This document shows, piece by piece, positions 1 to 10,289 of a DNA stretch of 56,843 bases (positions are counted from its first letter, which is position 1; every line of letters begins with the position of its first letter). Position numbers and translations under genes: made by a program. The notes beneath the pieces are model-generated. The model had not been told where the DNA came from. It searched no databases and saw nothing but the letters and a program-made list of their open reading frames with translations. The stretch is taken from the NCBI GenBank assembly GCA_902582385.1, contig CACHRX010000004.1, forward strand, positions 1 to 56,843. The letters run 5' to 3'. The DNA is from an uncultured Pelagibacteraceae bacterium (GTDB taxonomy: Bacteria; Pseudomonadota; Alphaproteobacteria; Pelagibacterales; Pelagibacteraceae).

Positions 1-557
1 GGGGCATCGATAATTTCTTTTAATATACCTAATTCTTTTCCAAGTTTCCATACTTCAGTTTTATTACAATCTGCAATAGGAGATATATCAACGCCACCAT
101 CTCCATATTTTGTATAAAAACCCACTCCAAAATCCTCAACTTTATTTCCTGTCCCAACTACAATTCCTTTATTTGCAGCTGCAACTTGGTAAAGAGTGGC
201 CATTCTTAACCTTGCTCTTGAATTTGCATAACCATGTTCACTATCAAATTTATTTAATGTTGTTGAAAATGTTTCAAAAAGTTTATCTAAACTTAAGGTG
301 TGTGCTTCAACATTTTTAAAATTTTTAACTAACCATTGTTGATGCTTTAAACTAAGATCATGTTGATTTTCTTTTTGTTTAATCGGCATAGTTAAAACGA
401 TAGTTTTTATACCAGTCATCGCACTTAGAGTGCTTGAAACAGATGAGTCTATACCACCAGATATTCCAATAACCAATGATTGTGCCTTATTTGGCATTTG
501 ATCAACATATGTTTTGATCCAGTTTGAGATAAATTTAACTTTTTCTGAAGGTGACAT
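1..557 (-). CDS. nadE: NAD(+) synthase, C-terminally truncated by window edge
   Basis: Reverse-strand reading from ATG at 557: MSPSEKVKFISNWIKTYVDQMPNKAQSLVIGISGGIDSSVSSTL...; SGGIDSS P-loop pyrophosphatase motif and GTGNKVEDFGVGFYTKYGDGGVDISPI are typical of NadE. Not in the supplied ORF track because it runs off the edge. Confidence 0.9.
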   Translation of the reverse strand, partial: MSPSEKVKFISNWIKTYVDQMPNKAQSLVIGISGGIDSSVSSTLSAMTGIKTIVLTMPIKQKENQHDLSLKHQQWLVKNFKNVEAHTLSLDKLFETFSTTLNKFDSEHGYANSRARLRMATLYQVAAANKGIVVGTGNKVEDFGVGFYTKYGDGGVDISPIADCNKTEVWKLGKELGILKEIIDA

Positions 558-595
558 ATCAAATATTTAACTATCTTAGATTTTTATGCAATAGC

Positions 596-1981
596 TTAAG
601 ATGCCGCTTGAATAGCATTTTTAGAATAGCTGGTATTCTTTTTAATCTCATCTGAAATAAGAAACGCTAGTTCTAAGGCTTGATCTGAGTTTAGTCTAGG
701 ATCACAGTGAGTGTGGTATCTGCTTGATAAATCAGCATCAGATATTTTTCTAGCTCCACCAGTACATTCGGTTACATCTTGTCCCGTCATTTCAACATGT
801 AATCCTCCTGCATAGGACCCCTCGGACTGGTGAACTCCAAAAACATTTTTAACTTCTTTAACTACATCATTAAAAGGTCTAGTCTTAAAACCAGAGGTTG
901 ATTTAATTGTATTACCATGCATTGGATCACATGACCATACAACGTTAAGTCCTTCTTTTTTAATTCCTCTAATTAATTTAGGTAAAAATTTTTCAACATT
1001 CTGATGACCATATCTTGATATTAAAGTTATTTTACCTTTTTCATTTTTTGGATTCAAAACTTCACAAATTTTTGCTATCTCGTCGGGTTTTGAAGTTGGT
1101 CCACATTTAATTCCAATTGGATTTTCAATTCCCTTACAAAATTCAACATGACCTCCATCTAGCTGTCTAGTTCTATCACCAATCCAAACAAAATGTGCAG
1201 ACGTATCATGGTATTCACCTGTTGTAGAGTCAACTCTGGTCATACACTCTTCAAATGGTAAATGTAGTGCTTCGTGTGACGTCCAAAAATTTACTGTATA
1301 CATTCTATTATTAAAATCTGAAGTTATCCCACAAGCATCCATGAAAGCTAAAGCATCAGCAATCTTGTCCTCTAAATCTTTAAATTTTTTAGCCTGAGGA
1401 CTTTTTCTAATATAATCTAAGTTCCATAAGTGAACTTTATTTAAGTCAGCAAAACCACCTTTTGAAAAAGCTCTTAAAAGGTTAAGCGTTGAAGCAGATT
1501 GAGAATAAGCTTTAAACATTCTTTTTGGATCATATCTTCTTGCTTTTTCAGTGAAATCTATTGCATTAATATTATCACCCAAATAACTTGGTAATTCTTT
1601 ATCCCCAATTTTTTCTGTTGGAGCACTTCTAGGTTTTGAAAATTGACCAGCTATTCTTCCTAATTTAACAATAGGTACTGATGCAGAATAAGTCATTACT
1701 AAAGCCATTTGAAGAATAACTTTAAAAGTATCTCTTATATTATCAGGATGGAATTCAGCAAAACTTTCTGCACAATCTCCTCCTTGTAACAAAAATGCTT
1801 TACCATCTACAACTTTAGCTAGTTGCTCCTTAAGATGCCTAGTCTCACCAGCAAATACAAGTGGTGGAAATGTTTTAAGTTTATTTAAAACATTATTAAG
1901 CTCCTTTTCATCATCATACGTAGGTATGTGTTTGACAGGATAATTTCTCCAACTATTTACTTTCCAATTTTTCATGTTCAA
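596..1981 (-). CDS. Class II 3-deoxy-7-phosphoheptulonate (DAHP) synthase
   Basis: 461 aa; LLQGGDCAESF, GEYHDTSAHFVWIGDRTRQLDGGHVEF, CDPMHGNT motifs of plant-type DAHP synthases. Confidence 0.93.
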   Translation of the reverse strand: MNMKNWKVNSWRNYPVKHIPTYDDEKELNNVLNKLKTFPPLVFAGETRHLKEQLAKVVDGKAFLLQGGDCAESFAEFHPDNIRDTFKVILQMALVMTYSASVPIVKLGRIAGQFSKPRSAPTEKIGDKELPSYLGDNINAIDFTEKARRYDPKRMFKAYSQSASTLNLLRAFSKGGFADLNKVHLWNLDYIRKSPQAKKFKDLEDKIADALAFMDACGITSDFNNRMYTVNFWTSHEALHLPFEECMTRVDSTTGEYHDTSAHFVWIGDRTRQLDGGHVEFCKGIENPIGIKCGPTSKPDEIAKICEVLNPKNEKGKITLISRYGHQNVEKFLPKLIRGIKKEGLNVVWSCDPMHGNTIKSTSGFKTRPFNDVVKEVKNVFGVHQSEGSYAGGLHVEMTGQDVTECTGGARKISDADLSSRYHTHCDPRLNSDQALELAFLISDEIKKNTSYSKNAIQAAS

Positions 1982-2041
1982 CTCACGATTGTTGTACCAG
2001 AGTTTAAATATTATTCAATGTTATGGATTTGGCTAAATTTC

Positions 2042-2872
2042 TTAATAATAGTCGATTTCTTTTAGTTTTTCTTCAGCAACATACCATGCATCGAAAGCAG
2101 TCAAATTTCTAAAAATTCTTACATAATTGTTCGATTTCATTAAATGATCTATTTGATTTTGCTGATAAGTGAAATTATGCTCAATGGTAAATACTTTTGG
2201 TCTATAAATATCTAAATTAAAATATTTTAAAATTTCATATTCTGATCCTTCGGTATCTATTGAAATATATGAAGGTGTTATATTGTTGAACTCCTCTATA
2301 ATGACATCATTCAAAGAAATAGTTTCGACTGAAATTATTTTACCAGATTTTTTTCTCTCCAAAGTATTTCCTGGCATTGAGCTTTTATCACTTTCTACAA
2401 AATCATTTATTGTAGATAAAACACCTTGGTCTGACATAAAAAAATCTAATTTTTTTCCACTATGTGACCAAACACATTTAGTTATAATTTTTGCATCTTT
2501 TCTGTTTTTTTTAAGAGAATCATGCCATTGAATGCTCGGTTCTGATAAAACACCTCTCCAGCCTTTAGATTTTTCTAACATATAAGAATTAGATAATTCA
2601 AAGCCATCAGTAGCTCCAAATTCTAAAAATGTTTTGTCAGACTTTTTGCCTATTATAAAAGAAGCAAATACATCTTGGTAGAGTTGAGACTTAATTTCAT
2701 CGTTAGAATCAAAGCTATTGATAAAATTTTTAAGAAATTTTTTATTTTCATCATTTAAATAATTTTGTTCTAGAGCCTGGGTTAATAATATAATATTGTC
2801 AAAATTCTTTGCCTTAGCAAAAGATGCTAATTCCCAAAAATTTACATCTTTTTTAAAATCTATTTTTTTCAA
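2042..2872 (-). CDS. FkbM-family SAM-dependent methyltransferase
   Basis: 276 aa; FLEFGATDGFELSNSYMLEKSKGWRGVLSEPS ... YISIDTEGSEYEILKYF, FkbM hallmark. Confidence 0.85.
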   Translation of the reverse strand: MKKIDFKKDVNFWELASFAKAKNFDNIILLTQALEQNYLNDENKKFLKNFINSFDSNDEIKSQLYQDVFASFIIGKKSDKTFLEFGATDGFELSNSYMLEKSKGWRGVLSEPSIQWHDSLKKNRKDAKIITKCVWSHSGKKLDFFMSDQGVLSTINDFVESDKSSMPGNTLERKKSGKIISVETISLNDVIIEEFNNITPSYISIDTEGSEYEILKYFNLDIYRPKVFTIEHNFTYQQNQIDHLMKSNNYVRIFRNLTAFDAWYVAEEKLKEIDYY

Positions 2873-2874
2873 AT

Positions 2875-4695
2875 TTATTCAACTGTAACTGATTTTGCTA
2901 AATTTCTAGGTTTATCTATATCAAAACCTTTTTTTAGTGCAGAGTAATACGCTAATTTTTGAAGTGGTATTGTTAAAAGAAAAGGGAGGAGATCTTCATT
3001 TGTGCTCTCAACCTCTATCGTTTCCCAAATATTTTCAGAAACAATCTCATCTTTGCTTTTATTAGTGATTAATAAAACCTTCGCTCCTCTTGCAATAACT
3101 TCCTGCATATTTGAAATAGTTTTTTTGTAATAATTATCCCTTGGGGCTAAAACTACTACCGGTAAACCTTCTTCAATTAAAGCTAATGGTCCATGTTTCA
3201 TTTCACCCGCTGGGTAACCTTCTGCATGAATATATGATAACTCTTTTAATTTCAAAGCACCTTCTAATGCTATTGGATAAGAAAATCCTCTACCCAAAAA
3301 CATGGAGCCTTTTGCTTCATTAAAAGTGTTAGATATTGATTGGATTTTATTATCAGTTAACAAAGTTTTCTCAACTAGCTTTGGTAAATCTTTTAAATCC
3401 TTAAGTTTTTCAATAAATATTGCTTTATTAATATCAGTTCTTAAAAAACTAAGTTTTAAAGCTAGAATATACAATATAAGAATTTGTCCTAAAAAAGCTT
3501 TTGTAGATGCTACACCAATTTCAGTTCCACAATGAATGGGTAAAACAAATTCAGAATCTCTAGCAATTGAACTCTCAATTACATTTACAACAGCGCAGGT
3601 TTTCATATTATTTTTTTTACATAAATCTAAAGCAGCAAAAGTATCTGCTGTTTCACCTGATTGAGAAACAAAAACATACAGAGTTTCCTTCTTAAATCTA
3701 TTTTTTCTGTATCTAAATTCTGAAGCTATATCTACATTTACCTCTAAAGAAGTTAATTCTTCAAACCAATATTTAGCCATTAAACACGAATGATAGGCCG
3801 TACCACATCCAATTAAAGTAATTGATGAAATTTCATTTATTTTCCAGGGAAAATTGTAAATATTAATATCATTATTTGCATAATCTATATATTCTTTAAT
3901 TCCATTTTTAAGGGTTGTGGGCTGTTCTTCTATCTCTTTAGCCATGAAATGTTTGTAATCTCCTTTATCATATTTTTCCTCATCTGATGATAATTCTAAA
4001 ACTTTTTTATTAATCTTGTTTCCTTCTTCATTAAAAAATTCTACATGATCTTTTTTTAAAATACAGAATTCTCCATCACCTAAATAAGTTATTTTATTAG
4101 TCATTGATTTAAGAGCATACGAGTCTGAACCCAAATAATTTTCATTAGGACCATAACCTACAGCTAAAGGAGATCCCCTTCTTGCCCCAACAATTAAGTC
4201 TGGTTCATCTTTAAACATAATTCCTAGTGCAAAACTTCCATGAAGAGATTTAAGTGTTTTTTTAATTGAGTCTATAATATTATCAGTTTTTAAATTTTCT
4301 GTTATCAAATGAACAATAACTTCTGTATCAGTTTGAGATTTAAATTTATGTCCTTTACTAACTAAAAACTTTTTTAATAATGTTGAGTTTTCAATAATTC
4401 CATTATGAACTACAGATACATTTTGAGATGAATGAGGATGAGCATTTATACTGTTGGGTAAACCATGAGTTGCCCATCTTACATGTCCAATTCCTATCGT
4501 GCCTTGCATATTTTGGATTAAAGAATTTTTTTCAAGATTTTCAACTCTGCCTTCCGACTTTACTTCGTTAATTAAACCATTTGATAAAGTTGCAATTCCA
4601 GCTGAGTCATAACCTCTGTACTCTAACTTTTTTAAAGAATTAATAATTGTCGCTGAAACTGGTTTATTACTATTAATACCTATAATTCCACACAT
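2875..4695 (-). CDS. glmS: Glutamine--fructose-6-phosphate aminotransferase
   Basis: 606 aa; N-terminal MCGIIGI Ntn glutaminase, two SIS domains, C-terminal DKPRNLAKSVTVE. Confidence 0.97.
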   Translation of the reverse strand: MCGIIGINSNKPVSATIINSLKKLEYRGYDSAGIATLSNGLINEVKSEGRVENLEKNSLIQNMQGTIGIGHVRWATHGLPNSINAHPHSSQNVSVVHNGIIENSTLLKKFLVSKGHKFKSQTDTEVIVHLITENLKTDNIIDSIKKTLKSLHGSFALGIMFKDEPDLIVGARRGSPLAVGYGPNENYLGSDSYALKSMTNKITYLGDGEFCILKKDHVEFFNEEGNKINKKVLELSSDEEKYDKGDYKHFMAKEIEEQPTTLKNGIKEYIDYANNDINIYNFPWKINEISSITLIGCGTAYHSCLMAKYWFEELTSLEVNVDIASEFRYRKNRFKKETLYVFVSQSGETADTFAALDLCKKNNMKTCAVVNVIESSIARDSEFVLPIHCGTEIGVASTKAFLGQILILYILALKLSFLRTDINKAIFIEKLKDLKDLPKLVEKTLLTDNKIQSISNTFNEAKGSMFLGRGFSYPIALEGALKLKELSYIHAEGYPAGEMKHGPLALIEEGLPVVVLAPRDNYYKKTISNMQEVIARGAKVLLITNKSKDEIVSENIWETIEVESTNEDLLPFLLTIPLQKLAYYSALKKGFDIDKPRNLAKSVTVE

Positions 4696-4697
4696 AT

Positions 4698-5321
4698 TTA
4701 TTTTTTCTTTTTTTTATAATCTTTAATTTCTGTTTGTACACCTCTAGTCAAGGCTAATGAATTTTTTCTTACATTTTTTGTAATTACAGAGCCAGCTCCA
4801 ACTAAACTTCCTTCATTAATTGTAATAGGAGCTACTAAAGACGAGTTAGAACCTATAAATACTTTATCTTTAATATTTGTTCTGCTTTTCTTCACTCCAT
4901 CATAGTTGCAAGTAATAGTCCCAGCTCCAATATTTACTAATTTTCCAATTATGCTATCACCAATATAAGATAAGTGATTTGCTTTAGAATTTTTACCAAG
5001 GGTACTTTTTTTAATTTCAACAAAGTTTCCAATTTTAGACCCCTCTTTCAAAATTGTACCTGGTCTAATTCTAGCATAAGGACCTATATCCACTTTATTT
5101 TCAATTTTGCAATTTTCAAAGTGTGAAAAAGACTTTATGTTTACATTATTTCCAATTTTAACTTTAAGACCAAAAACAACAAAAGGCTCGATGGTTACAT
5201 TTTTTCCAATTTTTGTATCTTTAGAAAAAAAAATTGTATCAGGTCCAATCATTTTTACTCCTGACTTTAAAAATTTGTTTCTAAGTCTTTTTTGAAGTTT
5301 TTGTAAATTTAACTCTTTCAT
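4698..5321 (-). CDS. GlmU C-terminal-type left-handed beta-helix acetyltransferase (no uridyltransferase domain)
   Basis: 207 aa; hexapeptide repeats and [21 protein letters not shown] ... [15 protein letters not shown] typical of the GlmU acetyltransferase half; no N-terminal nucleotidyltransferase. Confidence 0.88.
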   Translation of the reverse strand: MKELNLQKLQKRLRNKFLKSGVKMIGPDTIFFSKDTKIGKNVTIEPFVVFGLKVKIGNNVNIKSFSHFENCKIENKVDIGPYARIRPGTILKEGSKIGNFVEIKKSTLGKNSKANHLSYIGDSIIGKLVNIGAGTITCNYDGVKKSRTNIKDKVFIGSNSSLVAPITINEGSLVGAGSVITKNVRKNSLALTRGVQTEIKDYKKKKK

Positions 5322-5386
5322 CTAGGAAATTCTTTATATTAAGTATATATCTTTCTTAATTCACAAAATATTTCTTAAAAATACTT

Positions 5387-6076
5387 TTGATAATGAAACA
5401 AAAATATACAATTCTTTTTGATCTTGATGGCACATTAGTGGATACTGCGCCTGATTTAATGCATGCGCATAATCATGTAATGAAGAAATTTGGATATCCT
5501 ACCAAATCAACACAAGAAATTAGAAATTTAGTTGGTCAAGGTGCAGGTGCTATGCTTGGTAGGTCAATATGGGGACAGGCAAAAAAAGAATTTGGCAAAG
5601 TGCGGGATCAAAAAGTTAAGAAAGAAATGGTCAAAGATTTTGTTGATTTTTATGGAAAAAATATTGTCAATGAAAGCACCTTAATTAATGGTGTTAAGGA
5701 TTTCCTAATATGGGCTAAAAAAAAAAATATTTCGATGGGTGTTTGTACAAATAAACAAGAACATCTAGCAGTCGATCTATTAAAGAAAATTGGTATATAT
5801 GATTTTTTTGAATATGTAGCTGGTCACAATACTTTTGATTATTGTAAACCTGATCCCAGACATTTAACATCAGTCATAGAAATTTTAGGTGGTAATATTA
5901 AAAAATCCTTAATGATTGGTGATAGTGAAACAGATGCAAATGCAGCTAAAGAAGCTGGAATGCCAGTAATTTTATTAGAAGACGGTTATACTGAAAAAAA
6001 TATAAGCGAAATATATCATAATCACCTAATAAAAGACTTTGTTGGTATTGAAAAAATTGTATTAGAATATCTTTAA
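5387..6076 (+). CDS. gph: HAD-family phosphoglycolate phosphatase-like hydrolase
   Basis: 229 aa; FDLDGTLVDTAPDL, GVCTNKQEHLA, MIGDSETDANAAKEAGMP. Confidence 0.85.
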   Translation: MIMKQKYTILFDLDGTLVDTAPDLMHAHNHVMKKFGYPTKSTQEIRNLVGQGAGAMLGRSIWGQAKKEFGKVRDQKVKKEMVKDFVDFYGKNIVNESTLINGVKDFLIWAKKKNISMGVCTNKQEHLAVDLLKKIGIYDFFEYVAGHNTFDYCKPDPRHLTSVIEILGGNIKKSLMIGDSETDANAAKEAGMPVILLEDGYTEKNISEIYHNHLIKDFVGIEKIVLEYL

Positions 6077-6130
6077 GATTGATTATTTTTTTTTAACTAT
6101 TAAAAACAATTTCGACAATTAGGAGTTATT

Positions 6131-7633
6131 TTGATAGTACATAAAGTAAAAGTTTGCCCCTCTAAAATTCATTTACCCAAAAAAAATCAACTTGCTTGGA
6201 AAATTGCTGAAATCGCAAGTGATAATGCAAAGTTAAATAAAGAAGCTGTTGAAATGACAATTAATAGAATTATCGATAATGCTTCTGTAGCTATCGCTTC
6301 TTTAAATAGAAGATCTGTTATTTCCTCTAGAGAAATGGCTTTAAAGCATTCAAGAAAAGGTGGGGCTACGTTGTTTGGTGTAAAAAGTAAGCTAAAATTT
6401 GATTGTGAATGGGCTGCTTGGTCAAATGGAACCGCTGTTAGAGAACTTGATTTCCATGATACATTTTTGGCAGCTGACTACAGTCATCCTGGAGATAATA
6501 TTCCTCCTTTGCTAAGTGTTGCTCAACAAAATAAAAAAAGTGGTTTAGATCTTTTAAAAGGAATAATTACATCATATGAAGTTCAGGTAAACTTAGTTAA
6601 AGGAATTTGTTTACATAAACACAAAGTTGATCACATCGCTCATCTTGGACCTAGTGTTGCAGCAGGCATAGGGACAATGTTAAAACTCAATACAGAAACA
6701 ATTTATCAAGCAATTCAGCAAGCCCTACACACTACTATATCAACTAGACAATCAAGAAAAGGTGAAATTTCAAGCTGGAAAGCATACGCTCCAGCTCATG
6801 CAGGAAAACTTGCTATTGAAGCAGTTGATAGAGTGATGAGAGGTGAAGGAGCACCAAGTCCAATTTATGAAGGTGAAGATAGTGTAATTGCTAGAATTTT
6901 AGATGGGAAAAAAGCTATATATAAAATTCCTTTACCAAAAAAAAATGAAACTAAAAAAGCAATTTTGGAAACTTACACAAAAGAATATTCTGCCGAATAT
7001 CAATCTCAAGCTTTAATTGACTTAGCAAAAAAACTTAGAAAAAATATTCAAAATTTAAATCAAATTAAAAAAATAGACATCTATACAAGTCACCATACTC
7101 ATTACGTTATAGGTACTGGAGCAAATGATCCTCAAAAAATGGATCCAAATGCTAGTAGGGAAACATTGGATCATTCAATAATGTATATATTTGCTGTAGC
7201 TTTAGAAGATGGTAGTTGGCATCACGTTAGATCTTACACAAGAGCTAGAGCAAAAAGAAAAAGTACTATTAAAATTTGGAGATCAATTAAAACCCATGAG
7301 GATAAAAAATGGACAAAAAAATATCATGATCCTAACCCTAAAAAAAAATCATTTGGAGCCAAAGTAGTTATAATCCTTAAGAATGGAAAAAAAATAATAG
7401 AACAACAAGATAAAGCTGATGCTCATCCTTATGGTTCTCGACCTTTTAAAAGACAAGATTATATTAATAAATTTTTAACACTAACTGAGAATATTTTAGA
7501 TAAAAAAGAAAGTGATAGATTTCTAAAAATTGTTCAAAACCTTAAAAAATTAAAACCTGGACAATTAGACAGATTAAATATTGAAGTTAAAAAAAGTAAA
7601 CTAAAAAGAAATTTAAAGAAAGGTATTTTTTAA
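6131..7633 (+). CDS. prpD: MmgE/PrpD family 2-methylcitrate dehydratase
   Basis: 500 aa; PrpD-like sequence ([24 protein letters not shown]) in operon with prpB and prpC-like genes; TTG start in ORF track. Confidence 0.9.
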   Translation: MIVHKVKVCPSKIHLPKKNQLAWKIAEIASDNAKLNKEAVEMTINRIIDNASVAIASLNRRSVISSREMALKHSRKGGATLFGVKSKLKFDCEWAAWSNGTAVRELDFHDTFLAADYSHPGDNIPPLLSVAQQNKKSGLDLLKGIITSYEVQVNLVKGICLHKHKVDHIAHLGPSVAAGIGTMLKLNTETIYQAIQQALHTTISTRQSRKGEISSWKAYAPAHAGKLAIEAVDRVMRGEGAPSPIYEGEDSVIARILDGKKAIYKIPLPKKNETKKAILETYTKEYSAEYQSQALIDLAKKLRKNIQNLNQIKKIDIYTSHHTHYVIGTGANDPQKMDPNASRETLDHSIMYIFAVALEDGSWHHVRSYTRARAKRKSTIKIWRSIKTHEDKKWTKKYHDPNPKKKSFGAKVVIILKNGKKIIEQQDKADAHPYGSRPFKRQDYINKFLTLTENILDKKESDRFLKIVQNLKKLKPGQLDRLNIEVKKSKLKRNLKKGIF

Positions 7634-8529
7634 TGCACTTTGTTGAAAAAAAACCTGCTCAAAAACGAGCTGATTTTTCAGAAAAATTAAAATCAAATAA
7701 AATTTTAAGAATTCCTGGAGCTTATAACCCTTTAACTGCTAAACTAATTGAAGAGATAGGTTATGATGCAGTTTATGTTTCTGGAGGAGTAATGGCTAAT
7801 GACCTTGGTTTTCCTGATATTGGTTTAACAACTCTTCAAGATGTTAGTACTAGATCATATCTTATTTCAAGAGTAACTAATCTTCCCACAATAGTAGATA
7901 TTGATACTGGTTTTAAGTCTTGTAAAGAGACAATTGAAACTTTTGAAGAATTCGGAATTTCAGCAGTTCATTTAGAAGATCAAATTGAAAGAAAAAGGTG
8001 CGGACATTTAGATAACAAAGAATTAATTTCAACTGAAGCAATGGTAAAGAAAATAAAAGAATGTGTAACAGCTAGAAAAGACAAAAATTTTAAGATCATT
8101 GCTAGATCAGACGCCAAAAGTGTAGAAGGAATTGATAAGATGATTGAGAGATGTAAAGCCTATGTAGATGCTGGAGCTGAAATAGTTTTTCCAGAAGCTT
8201 TGCAAGATGAAAAAGATTTTGAAAAAGTTAGAAAAGAATTATCTTGCTACTTGTTAGCGAACATGACTGAATTTGGCAAATCTAAATTATTTAATTATAA
8301 AGAATTAGAGGCCCTAGGTTATAATATAGTAATTTATCCAGTTACAACTCAAAGATTAGCAATGAAAAATGTTGAAGATGGATTGAGAGACATTTATGCA
8401 AATGGACATCAGAACAATATCATTGATAAAATGCAAACTAGAAAACGATTATATGAGCTTGTTGATTACGAAAAATATAATAGTTTAGATGAAAAAATTT
8501 ATAATTTTAGCACAGAAGGTCATGAATAA
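7633..8529 (+). CDS. prpB: Methylisocitrate lyase
   Basis: 298 aa; PEP mutase/ICL family, VSGGVMAND..., HLEDQIERKRCGHLDNKEL; overlaps prpD stop. Confidence 0.92.
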   Translation: MHFVEKKPAQKRADFSEKLKSNKILRIPGAYNPLTAKLIEEIGYDAVYVSGGVMANDLGFPDIGLTTLQDVSTRSYLISRVTNLPTIVDIDTGFKSCKETIETFEEFGISAVHLEDQIERKRCGHLDNKELISTEAMVKKIKECVTARKDKNFKIIARSDAKSVEGIDKMIERCKAYVDAGAEIVFPEALQDEKDFEKVRKELSCYLLANMTEFGKSKLFNYKELEALGYNIVIYPVTTQRLAMKNVEDGLRDIYANGHQNNIIDKMQTRKRLYELVDYEKYNSLDEKIYNFSTEGHE

Positions 8530-9653
8530 TGAGTGAAGATATTAAAAAAGGTTTACTGGGAATAGTTGTGGATGAAACAGAAGTTTCAAAAGTAATGCCT
8601 GAAATTAATTCTCTCACTTATAGAGGTTACGCTGCTCAAGACTTATGTGAATACTGTAAATTTGAAGAAGTTGCTTATTTAATTTTAAATAAAGATTTGC
8701 CAAATACTATACAACTTAAAAAATTTGAAAAAGAAGAAAGAAATAACAGAGATCTATCAAAAGAACTTTACGCTGCAATTAAAAGTATGCCAAAGAAATC
8801 ACATCCAATGGATGTGGCTAGAACTGCTGTAAGTATTATGGGTTTAGAAGATAAAGAAACAGGAAACTCATCACCTGAAGCTAATATGAGAAAAGCAATA
8901 AGGATTTTGGCAAAAACACCAACAGCTTTAGCTGCGTTTTATAGACTTCGAAAAGGAAAAAAAATTATTAAGCCAAAAAAAAGTTTAAATATGGCTGAAA
9001 ATTTTTTTTATATGTGTTTCAATAAGATACCTCAAAAAGAAATAGTTAAAGCTTTTGATGTTTCATTAATTCTATATGCAGAGCATAGTTTTAATGTTTC
9101 TACATTCACCGCTAGAACAATCACAAGCAGTCTTTCAGATATTCATGGGGCAATCACTGGAGCAATCGCAAGTTTAAAAGGTCCTTTACATGGTGGGGCA
9201 AACGAAGAAGTAATGCACATGATGAATAAAATAAAAAAACCAGAAAATGCATTAAAATGGATTAATAAAGCTCTTGATAATAAAGATGTTGTTATGGGCT
9301 TTGGACATAGAGTTTATAAAAGTGGAGACTCTAGAGTTCCCACTATGAGAGAATATTTTGGAAAAGTTGCAAAAATTAAGAAGGATAAAAAATTTGAAAA
9401 AATTTATGACATAGTTGAAAAGGTTATGATCAATAGAAAAAATATTCATCCAAATGTCGACTACCCTACTGGACCCACTTATCATTTAATGGGTTTTGAT
9501 ACTGATTTTTTTACACCAATATTTGTAATATCAAGAATAACGGGATGGTCAGCTCACATCATGGAGCAACACTCCGCCAATAAATTAATAAGACCCCTTG
9601 CAAGTTATAAAGGGAACCAACACAGAAAAGTTGTTCCAATAAATCAAAGATAA
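8529..9653 (+). CDS. prpC: 2-methylcitrate synthase / citrate synthase family
   Basis: 374 aa; LYAEHSFNVSTFTAR, GPLHGGANEEVM, GFGHRVYKSGDSR citrate synthase motifs; third gene of prpDBC. Confidence 0.92.
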   Translation: MSEDIKKGLLGIVVDETEVSKVMPEINSLTYRGYAAQDLCEYCKFEEVAYLILNKDLPNTIQLKKFEKEERNNRDLSKELYAAIKSMPKKSHPMDVARTAVSIMGLEDKETGNSSPEANMRKAIRILAKTPTALAAFYRLRKGKKIIKPKKSLNMAENFFYMCFNKIPQKEIVKAFDVSLILYAEHSFNVSTFTARTITSSLSDIHGAITGAIASLKGPLHGGANEEVMHMMNKIKKPENALKWINKALDNKDVVMGFGHRVYKSGDSRVPTMREYFGKVAKIKKDKKFEKIYDIVEKVMINRKNIHPNVDYPTGPTYHLMGFDTDFFTPIFVISRITGWSAHIMEQHSANKLIRPLASYKGNQHRKVVPINQR

Positions 9654-9654
9654 C

Positions 9655-10284
9655 TCAATATTTTTCGATTTTAACAAACCTAGAATTAAACAAGTATTCA
9701 CATTTGAAATTTTTATTTTTAACATACTCATCGATCGCTTTTTTTACTCCTGGTGCATAGTGTAAATTATAATCATCACATAAAATTGTTCCATCATTAT
9801 TAATAACTTCAACACAATTATTTAAATCATTTTTTACAGTTTTATAATCATGACCACCATCTAAAAAAACATAATCTATTTTACTCATATCAATTTTCTT
9901 TAAAACTTTGTTTGAATTTCCTTTTATTAAATGAATATTATTTTGAAATTTTTTTAGCAAATCTTTTACAGCCTCCAAAGTATAAGGATCTTGTCTTTTT
10001 ATATATGTAAAATAAATTTGCTTAAATGGATTTGAAAAATCTGTATTAGGTATTATCTCTGACTTATTTTCCTCATTTTTTTCAAATAAATCAATTCCTA
10101 TATATTTAAAATCTTCCTTATAAATTTGAAAGAGTAATTCACAAATATTTCTAGCTGTTACACCATGAAAAACTCCTACTTCTAGAAAGGTTTTTGGTTT
10201 TTTTAAAGAAACTTCTTTTAAAAAAAAGTCCCCTGCACCGTTTTGTTTAAGGCTAGTTTTTCTAAAGTACTTTTTATAGTTCAA
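9655..10284 (-). CDS. Class I SAM-dependent methyltransferase
   Basis: 209 aa; FLEVGVFHGVTARNI, DYVFLDGGHDYKTVKNDL, Methyltransf_24-like. Confidence 0.75.
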   Translation of the reverse strand: MNYKKYFRKTSLKQNGAGDFFLKEVSLKKPKTFLEVGVFHGVTARNICELLFQIYKEDFKYIGIDLFEKNEENKSEIIPNTDFSNPFKQIYFTYIKRQDPYTLEAVKDLLKKFQNNIHLIKGNSNKVLKKIDMSKIDYVFLDGGHDYKTVKNDLNNCVEVINNDGTILCDDYNLHYAPGVKKAIDEYVKNKNFKCEYLFNSRFVKIEKY

Positions 10285-10289
10285 GTGTA

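Noticed and set aside
110-319. Plus-strand ORF of 69 aa in the ORF track
   Set aside because: Lies antisense inside nadE; low-complexity composition typical of shadow ORFs. The same applies to other antisense track ORFs (e.g. 2283-2531, 3141-3323, 9252-9485, 13879-14190, 40948-41218, 54899-55150).
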